Below are positions 59,839 through 64,000 of a stretch of 64,000 nucleotides of DNA, piece after piece. The position numbers and the translations under genes are program-made. Under the pieces are notes generated by a model. That model worked only from the letters and a program-made list of their open reading frames with translations, searched no databases and was not told the origin of the DNA. The stretch spans positions 1 through 64,000 of the forward strand of contig JAWLCO010000001.1 of NCBI GenBank assembly GCA_041687075.1, written 5' to 3'. Numbering within the stretch: the first letter of the stretch is position 1; each line of letters starts with the position of its first letter. This stretch comes from ZC4RG25 sp041687075. GTDB taxonomy: Bacteria; Pseudomonadota; Alphaproteobacteria; Rhizobiales; Hyphomicrobiaceae.

Positions 59839-60249
59839 ATGCTGCAACCGAAACGCACGAAATTCCGCAAGGCGCACAAGGGGCGCATCCATGGCCAGGC
59901 CAAGGGTGGCACGACGCTGAACTTCGGCTCTCATGGCCTCAAGGCCCTGGAGCCGGAGCGGGTGAGCGCGCGCCAGATCGAGGCAGCCCGCCGGGCCATC
60001 ACGCGCCACATGAAGCGCGCGGGCCGCGTCTGGATCCGCATCTTCCCGGATCTTCCAGTCTCGAAGAAGCCTGCCGAGGTCCGCATGGGCTCGGGCAAGG
60101 GTGCACCGGAGCTCTGGGTCTGCCGTGTCAAACCCGGCCGCATCATGTTCGAGCTCGACGGCGTTCCGGATGAGATCGCCAGGGAAGCTCTGGGGCTTGG
60201 GGCTGCGAAGCTGCCGATCAAGACGAAAGTGGTTACACGCCTGAGCTGA
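59839..60249 (+). CDS. rplP: 50S ribosomal protein L16
   Basis: A 136-residue L16 near the A-site tRNA elbow. LQPKRTKFRKAHKGRIHGQAKGGTTLNFGSHGLKALEPERVSARQIEAARRAITRHMKRAGRVWIRIFPD and GSGKGAPELWVCRVKPGRIMFE are diagnostic in spans. Normal length; 21 bases after rpsC and 38 before rpmC. Confidence 0.97.
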   Translation: MLQPKRTKFRKAHKGRIHGQAKGGTTLNFGSHGLKALEPERVSARQIEAARRAITRHMKRAGRVWIRIFPDLPVSKKPAEVRMGSGKGAPELWVCRVKPGRIMFELDGVPDEIAREALGLGAAKLPIKTKVVTRLS

Positions 60250-60287
60250 AGCCAGCCGGTGCGCGGGGTACGAGAGGTCGAAGAGAA

Positions 60288-60494
60288 ATGAAGGCTGCCG
60301 AGATCAGGGACATGACGCTTGATCAGCTGGATGATCAGCTGGTCAATCTGAAGAAGGAGCAGTTCAACCTGCGCTTCCAGGCCGCCTCGGGACAGCTCGA
60401 GAACGTGGCACGTGTGCGTCAGGTGCGCCGCGATATCGCGCGCATCAAGACGATCGCGCGCCAGAAGCAGGCCGGTCAGGCCCAGAAGGGTTGA
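60288..60494 (+). CDS. rpmC: 50S ribosomal protein L29
   Basis: A 68-residue two-helix L29 at the tunnel exit. IRDMTLDQLDDQLVNLKKEQFNLRFQ and the second helix RQVRRDIARIKTIARQK fit the family. AGAG precedes the ATG. rpsQ starts 11 bases later. Confidence 0.96.
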   Translation: MKAAEIRDMTLDQLDDQLVNLKKEQFNLRFQAASGQLENVARVRQVRRDIARIKTIARQKQAGQAQKG

Positions 60495-60505
60495 GGAGAA
60501 ACGAG

Positions 60506-60745
60506 ATGCCGAAGCGCATCCTGCAGGGCGTGGTCGTGTCGGACAAGAACGACAAGACGGTGGTCGTCAAGGTCGAGCGCCGCTACATCCACCCGCTGTT
60601 CAAGAAGACTGTGCGCCGCTCGAAGAAGTACCACGCGCACGACGAGGCGAACGCCTTCAAGGTCGGTGACGTGGTGCGGATCCAGGAGGGGCGGCCGGTC
60701 TCGAAGAACAAGTGCTGGCACGTCATCGGAAGCGCGACTACGTGA
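60506..60745 (+). CDS. rpsQ: 30S ribosomal protein S17
   Basis: A 79-residue OB-fold S17. RILQGVVVSDKNDKTVVVKVERRYIHPLFKKTVRRSKKYHAHDE and the closing EGRPVSKNKCWHVI are typical. ATG 60506 follows GAGGAGAA; five upstream codons in frame were left out. A 115-base gap with a GGGCC/GGCCC stem separates it from rplN. Confidence 0.96.
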   Translation: MPKRILQGVVVSDKNDKTVVVKVERRYIHPLFKKTVRRSKKYHAHDEANAFKVGDVVRIQEGRPVSKNKCWHVIGSATT

Positions 60746-60860
60746 CGGCAGGAGCTGGAGTTAGCGCGCGGGCGGGGGCCATGGTCAGCAGAACGGTGGC
60801 TCAGCCACGCGGGACGGGACGGGGCCCGAGCTTCAGGCCCGAGCCGAAAGGACTGTTTCG

Positions 60861-61229
60861 ATGATCCAGATGGAATCCAATCTCGACGTGGCCGATAATT
60901 CCGGTGCCCGGCGAGTTCAGTGCATCAAGGTGCTCGGCGGCTCCAAACGGAAGTACGCGAGCATCGGTGACACCATCGTCGTGACCGTGAAGGAAGCCAT
61001 TCCGCGCGGCCGCGTGAAGAAGGGGCAGGTCATGAAGGCCGTGATCGTGCGGACCGCCAAGGGCGTGCGGCGTCCCGACGGGTCGCTGATCCGCTTCGAC
61101 CGCAATGCCGCGGTGCTGATCAACCAGCAGGGCGAGCCGATCGGTACCCGCATTTTCGGGCCGGTCACCCGCGAGCTTCGTGCCAAAAATCACATGAAGA
61201 TCATTTCGCTGGCGCCGGAGGTGCTTTGA
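60861..61229 (+). CDS. rplN: 50S ribosomal protein L14
   Basis: A 122-residue L14 at the subunit interface. IQMESNLDVADNSGARRVQCIKVLGG, RGRVKKGQVMKAVIVRT and FDRNAAVLINQQGEPIGTRIFGPVTREL are diagnostic. Its TGA overlaps the rplX ATG (TGATG). First gene of the spc portion. Confidence 0.98.
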   Translation: MIQMESNLDVADNSGARRVQCIKVLGGSKRKYASIGDTIVVTVKEAIPRGRVKKGQVMKAVIVRTAKGVRRPDGSLIRFDRNAAVLINQQGEPIGTRIFGPVTRELRAKNHMKIISLAPEVL

Positions 61230-61555
61230 TGCCGTCGCTGAAGATCAAGAAGGGCGACCGGGTAGTGGTGCTCACCGGTCGCGACAAGGGTAAGCGCGGC
61301 GAAGTCATCGCCGTGATGCCGAAGGAGAACCGCGCACTGGTCCGTGGCGTGAACATGGTGCGCCGCCATCAGCGCCAGACGGCGAGCCAGGAAGGCGGCA
61401 TCATCTCCAAGGAAGGGCCGATCCATCTGTCGAACCTCGCGATCGAGGATCCGACGGACGGCACGCCGACGCGCGTCGGTTTCAAGTTCCTGGACGATGG
61501 CCGGAAGGTGCGCTTTGCAAAGCGTTCGGGCGAACTGATCCCGGAGAGGAAGTAA
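61229..61555 (+). CDS. rplX: 50S ribosomal protein L24
   Basis: A 108-residue L24, an early assembly protein near the tunnel exit. The KOW motif is KKGDRVVVLTGRDKGKRGEVIAVMPKE; then RALVRGVNMVRRHQRQT and VGFKFLDDGRKVRFAKRSGE. The start overlaps the rplN stop, so translation is probably coupled. rplE begins 3 bases after. Confidence 0.97.
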   Translation: MPSLKIKKGDRVVVLTGRDKGKRGEVIAVMPKENRALVRGVNMVRRHQRQTASQEGGIISKEGPIHLSNLAIEDPTDGTPTRVGFKFLDDGRKVRFAKRSGELIPERK

Positions 61556-61558
61556 ACC

Positions 61559-62233
61559 ATGGCCGAGAAGAAGGCGGCAGGGGCCGCCCCCAAGGGCAAG
61601 GGCGGCAAGCCCGAGAAGGCCGGCAAGGCTGACCGGCAGGCACAGCAGGCAAAGCCCGCTGAGCTGCGCTCGTTCGCACGCCCGGAGGGCTACAAGCCCC
61701 GGCTGAAAGCCCACTACGAGAAGATCGTGCGTGACGAGCTCACGAAGAAGTTCGAGTACAAGAACGTGATGCAGGTGCCGCGCATCGACAAGATCGTGCT
61801 CAACATGGGCGTGGGCGAGGCAGTGGCCGACCGCAAGAAGGTCGACAACGCGGCCAGCGACCTGGCGCTGATCTCGGGCCAGAAGCCGATCATGACGCGG
61901 GCGCGCAAGTCGATCGCCACCTTCAAGGTGCGCGAGGGCATGACGCTCGGCGCGAAGGTGACGCTGCGTGGCGACCGCATGTACGAGTTCCTGGACCGTC
62001 TGGTGACGATCGCGCTGCCGCGCGTGAAGGACTTCCGCGGTCTGAACCCGAAGAGCTTCGATGGCCGCGGCAACTACGCGCTCGGCCTCAAGGAGCACAT
62101 CGTGTTCCCCGAGATCGACTACGACAAGGTCGACGAGGTGTGGGGCATGGACGTGATCGTCTGCACGACGGCCAAGACCGACGACGAAGCGCGCGAGCTG
62201 CTGCGTGGCTTCAATTTCCCATTCCGTAGCTGA
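61559..62233 (+). CDS. rplE: 50S ribosomal protein L5 with N-terminal extension
   Basis: A 224-residue L5, which binds 5S rRNA in the central protuberance. The conserved body begins at about residue 45 (PRLKAHYEKIVRDELTKKF) and includes KIVLNMGVGEA, GQKPIMTRARKSIATFKVREGM and FPEIDYDKVDEVWGMDV. The first ~40 residues (AEKKAAGAAPKGKGGKPEKAGK...) are a Lys/Ala/Gly/Pro-rich extension absent from standard 178-187-residue L5. The ATG lies 3 bases after rplX with no good inner start before the conserved body. Confidence 0.96.
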   Translation: MAEKKAAGAAPKGKGGKPEKAGKADRQAQQAKPAELRSFARPEGYKPRLKAHYEKIVRDELTKKFEYKNVMQVPRIDKIVLNMGVGEAVADRKKVDNAASDLALISGQKPIMTRARKSIATFKVREGMTLGAKVTLRGDRMYEFLDRLVTIALPRVKDFRGLNPKSFDGRGNYALGLKEHIVFPEIDYDKVDEVWGMDVIVCTTAKTDDEARELLRGFNFPFRS

Positions 62234-62274
62234 GGGACCTCGGCAAAACAGCCGAAAGGCTCTTAGGAGACACC

Positions 62275-62580
62275 ATGGCAAAGACGAGTTCGATCGAGAA
62301 GAACAAGCGCCGGCGCAAGCTGACCGTCCAGTATGCGGAGCGGCGCCAGAAGCTGAAGGCTGCCGCGAAGGACAGGTCGAAGACGCTGACCGAGCGCATG
62401 CAGGCGAGCATGAAGCTTGCAGAGTTGCCGCGAAACTCATCGAAGACGCGTATCCGCAATCGGTGTGAGATCACGGGCCGTCCGCGTGCATTTTACCGCA
62501 AGCTCAGGATGTCCCGTAACCAGCTTCGGGAGCTTGCATCCCAGGGGCTGATCCCCGGCATGGTCAAGGCGAGCTGGTAG
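62275..62580 (+). CDS. rpsN: 30S ribosomal protein S14
   Basis: A 101-residue S14 of the zinc-free (C-) type. KTSSIEKNKRRRKLTVQYAERR, then RNRCEITGRPRAFYRKLRMSRNQLRELASQGLIPGMVKASW in spans; the CxxC pairs of the zinc type are absent. AGGAG precedes the ATG. Standard place between rplE and rpsH. Confidence 0.97.
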   Translation: MAKTSSIEKNKRRRKLTVQYAERRQKLKAAAKDRSKTLTERMQASMKLAELPRNSSKTRIRNRCEITGRPRAFYRKLRMSRNQLRELASQGLIPGMVKASW

Positions 62581-62590
62581 GAGCGAGAGA

Positions 62591-62983
62591 ATGGTCAACG
62601 ATCCTCTCGGCGATATGCTGACCCGGATCCGCAATGCGCAGATGCGCAGGCTGCCGAAGGTCGTCACGCCGGCTTCCAACCTGCGTGCGCGGGTTCTCGA
62701 CGTGCTGGCCGACGAAGGGTATATCCGCGGCTACGCGCGCGTCGAGCGCGGCGGCAAGGCGGAGCTCGAAATCGAGCTGAAGTACGCCAACGGCCAGCCC
62801 GTGATCCGCAAGATCAGCCGTGTTTCGAAGCCGGGCCGGCGCGTCTACTCGGCGGTCAAGGAGCTGAAAACCGTGGCTAACGGCCTCGGCGTCGCCATCC
62901 TCTCCACGCCGAAGGGCGTCATGTCCGATTGGCGTGCGCGCGAGGAGAACGTCGGCGGCGAGGTCCTCTGCAACGTATTCTAA
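62591..62983 (+). CDS. rpsH: 30S ribosomal protein S8
   Basis: A 130-residue S8, binder of the 16S central domain and repressor of the spc operon in E. coli. NDPLGDMLTRIRNAQMRRLPKVVTPAS at the start, ISRVSKPGRRVYSAVKEL, GLGVAILSTPKGVMSDWRAREENVGGEVLCNVF at the end. Normal length. Confidence 0.97.
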   Translation: MVNDPLGDMLTRIRNAQMRRLPKVVTPASNLRARVLDVLADEGYIRGYARVERGGKAELEIELKYANGQPVIRKISRVSKPGRRVYSAVKELKTVANGLGVAILSTPKGVMSDWRAREENVGGEVLCNVF

Positions 62984-63006
62984 GCGGCGGGAGCTGAAGG
63001 AAAGTC

Positions 63007-63549
63007 ATGTCACGCATCGGCAAGAAGCCGGTCCCGGTGCCCCCGAACGTCACGGCGACGATCACGGGCCAGACGATCAAGTTCAAGGGCCCCAAGGGCG
63101 AGCTCGAGTTCACGTTGCCCGAGAAGGTCCGGGTTGAGCAGGGCGCGGACGGCGTCGAGGTCATTCCGGTCGACGAGAGCAAGGAAGCGCGGTCCATGTG
63201 GGGCATGTCGCGCACGACGCTGGCCAATCTGGTGAAGGGCGTGACGGACGGCTACTCGCACACGCTCGAGATCCACGGCGTCGGCTTCCGCGCGCAGCTC
63301 AAGGGCAAGGACCAGCTGCAGCTCACGGTCGGGTTCAGCCATGACATCGTGCACCCGATCCCACCCGGGGTCGACGTGACGGTGGGCGGTGCCAGGCAGG
63401 AAATCATCACCGTGTCCGGCATCGACAAGCAGCTTGTCGGCCAGGTGGCGGCGGAGATTCGCAGCTACAGGCCGCCCGAGCCCTACCAGGGCAAGGGCAT
63501 CCGCTATCAAGGCGAATACGTCTTCCGCAAGGAAGGCAAGAAGAAGTAA
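63007..63549 (+). CDS. rplF: 50S ribosomal protein L6
   Basis: A 180-residue L6 near the sarcin-ricin loop. SRIGKKPVPVPPNVTATITGQTIKFKGPKGEL, GMSRTTLANLVKGVTDGYSHTLEIHGVGFRAQ and the C-terminal RSYRPPEPYQGKGIRYQGEYVFRKEGKK are diagnostic in spans. Two similar domains, regular length. Confidence 0.97.
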   Translation: MSRIGKKPVPVPPNVTATITGQTIKFKGPKGELEFTLPEKVRVEQGADGVEVIPVDESKEARSMWGMSRTTLANLVKGVTDGYSHTLEIHGVGFRAQLKGKDQLQLTVGFSHDIVHPIPPGVDVTVGGARQEIITVSGIDKQLVGQVAAEIRSYRPPEPYQGKGIRYQGEYVFRKEGKKK

Positions 63550-63560
63550 GGACGGGATCC

Positions 63561-63920
63561 ATGGGCGCGCTCACACTCATTGAACGGCGCAAGCGGCGCG
63601 TGCGCAGCGCGCTGAAACGCCAGGCGAACGGACGGCCGCGGTTGTCGGTCCACCGCTCGTCCAAGCACATCTATGCGCAGATCATCGACGACTTGAAGGG
63701 CCATACGGTGGCCGCGGCTTCGAGTCTCGACAAGGATCTCAAAGGCAAGCTCAAGACCGGTGCCGACACCGCGGCTGCCGCCGAGGTCGGAAAGCTGGTC
63801 GCCGAGCGGGCGGTAAAGGCCGGTGTTGCGGCCGTCGTGTTCGATCGCGGCGCCTACAAGTATCACGGCCGGATCAAGGCGCTCGCTGATGCCGCCCGCG
63901 AGGGCGGACTGCAATTCTGA
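63561..63920 (+). CDS. rplR: 50S ribosomal protein L18
   Basis: A 119-residue L18 that carries 5S rRNA. RRKRRVRSALKRQANGRPRLSVHRSSKHIYAQIID, VGKLVAERAVKAGVAAVVFDRGAYKYHGRIKALADAAREGGLQF in spans are diagnostic. 17 bases before rpsE. Confidence 0.97.
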   Translation: MGALTLIERRKRRVRSALKRQANGRPRLSVHRSSKHIYAQIIDDLKGHTVAAASSLDKDLKGKLKTGADTAAAAEVGKLVAERAVKAGVAAVVFDRGAYKYHGRIKALADAAREGGLQF

Positions 63921-63937
63921 CGAAAGGACGAGGATCC

Positions 63938-64000
63938 GTGGCACGATTTCCGGGAAGAGACCGCCGCGACCGCGAGGAGCGCGAAAGCGAGTTCTCCGAC
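63938..64000 (+). CDS. rpsE: 30S ribosomal protein S5, N-terminal start only
   Basis: GTG 63938 (AAAGGACGAGGA upstream) opens ARFPGRDRRDREERESEFSD to the window edge. The charged Arg/Glu start and the place after rplR are those of alphaproteobacterial S5; the conserved core lies beyond the window, so the call rests on synteny. Confidence 0.85.
   Translation, partial: MARFPGRDRRDREERESEFSD

Overview
The window reads as a chromosomal segment of a GC-rich alphaproteobacterium. The evidence is the uninterrupted chain secE-nusG-rplKAJL-rpoBC-rpsLG-fusA-tuf-S10/spc ribosomal cluster, the alphaproteobacterial DUF1489 gene, the double cold-shock gene followed by a DUF192 gene, and alphaproteobacterial NusG/RpoB/RpoC sequences. 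I would lean to Hyphomicrobiales or a near relative, but cannot fix a genus from sequence alone.

Bases 1-36,200 are accessory and housekeeping genes. 1-6.1 kb: a truncated GT4 glycosyltransferase, an MsbA-type ABC exporter, a DUF3750 gene with an abnormally long 3' extension, a luciferase-like flavin monooxygenase and a TauE/SafE exporter. 6.4-16.2 kb: a sulfur-related neighbourhood with an SDR, soxZ, soxY, a SoxS-like periplasmic thioredoxin, a FccB/SoxF flavoprotein, a YeeE/YedE thiosulfate transporter and a di-heme cytochrome, interleaved with cfa, a helix-hairpin-helix protein and aroE. SoxAX, SoxB and SoxCD are absent. Two matching ATTC-N8-GAAT-type inverted repeats (8315-8334 and 14217-14236) suggest that the soxYZ/soxS divergon and yeeE share a persulfide-responsive ArsR-family repressor. 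16.5-20.7 kb: DUF1489, a HisC-like aminotransferase and an M3 peptidase. 20.8-26.6 kb: a LysR regulator divergent from a phosphonate uptake operon (Fe-alcohol dehydrogenase, phnD, phnC, phnE, phnE), with a perfect 11-bp inverted repeat between them. 26.8-36.2 kb: small secreted and membrane proteins, gloA, a structured intergenic region that may be an RNA, a double cold-shock protein plus DUF192, a Mug-like glycosylase, parC and rlmB.

From 36.3 kb to the end runs the translation and transcription core: tRNA-Tyr, tRNA-Gly, tuf copy 1, tRNA-Trp, secE, nusG, rplK, rplA, an L10-type leader, rplJ, rplL, rpoB, rpoC, rpsL, rpsG, fusA, tuf copy 2, then rpsJ through the start of rpsE. Hairpins between rplL/rpoB and rpoB/rpoC and a clear terminator after rpoC probably set relative expression.

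The most unusual signal is in the two tuf genes. They are identical over 1,246 bp except for one Lys/Arg codon, and both encode an EF-Tu whose switch I lacks the near-universal RGITI effector motif and carries about five extra residues ending in ILTI. From memory this resembles the planctomycete type of switch I on an otherwise alphaproteobacterial EF-Tu. The tuf codon use also looks different from its neighbours, and the change removes the site cut by the anti-phage protease Lit.
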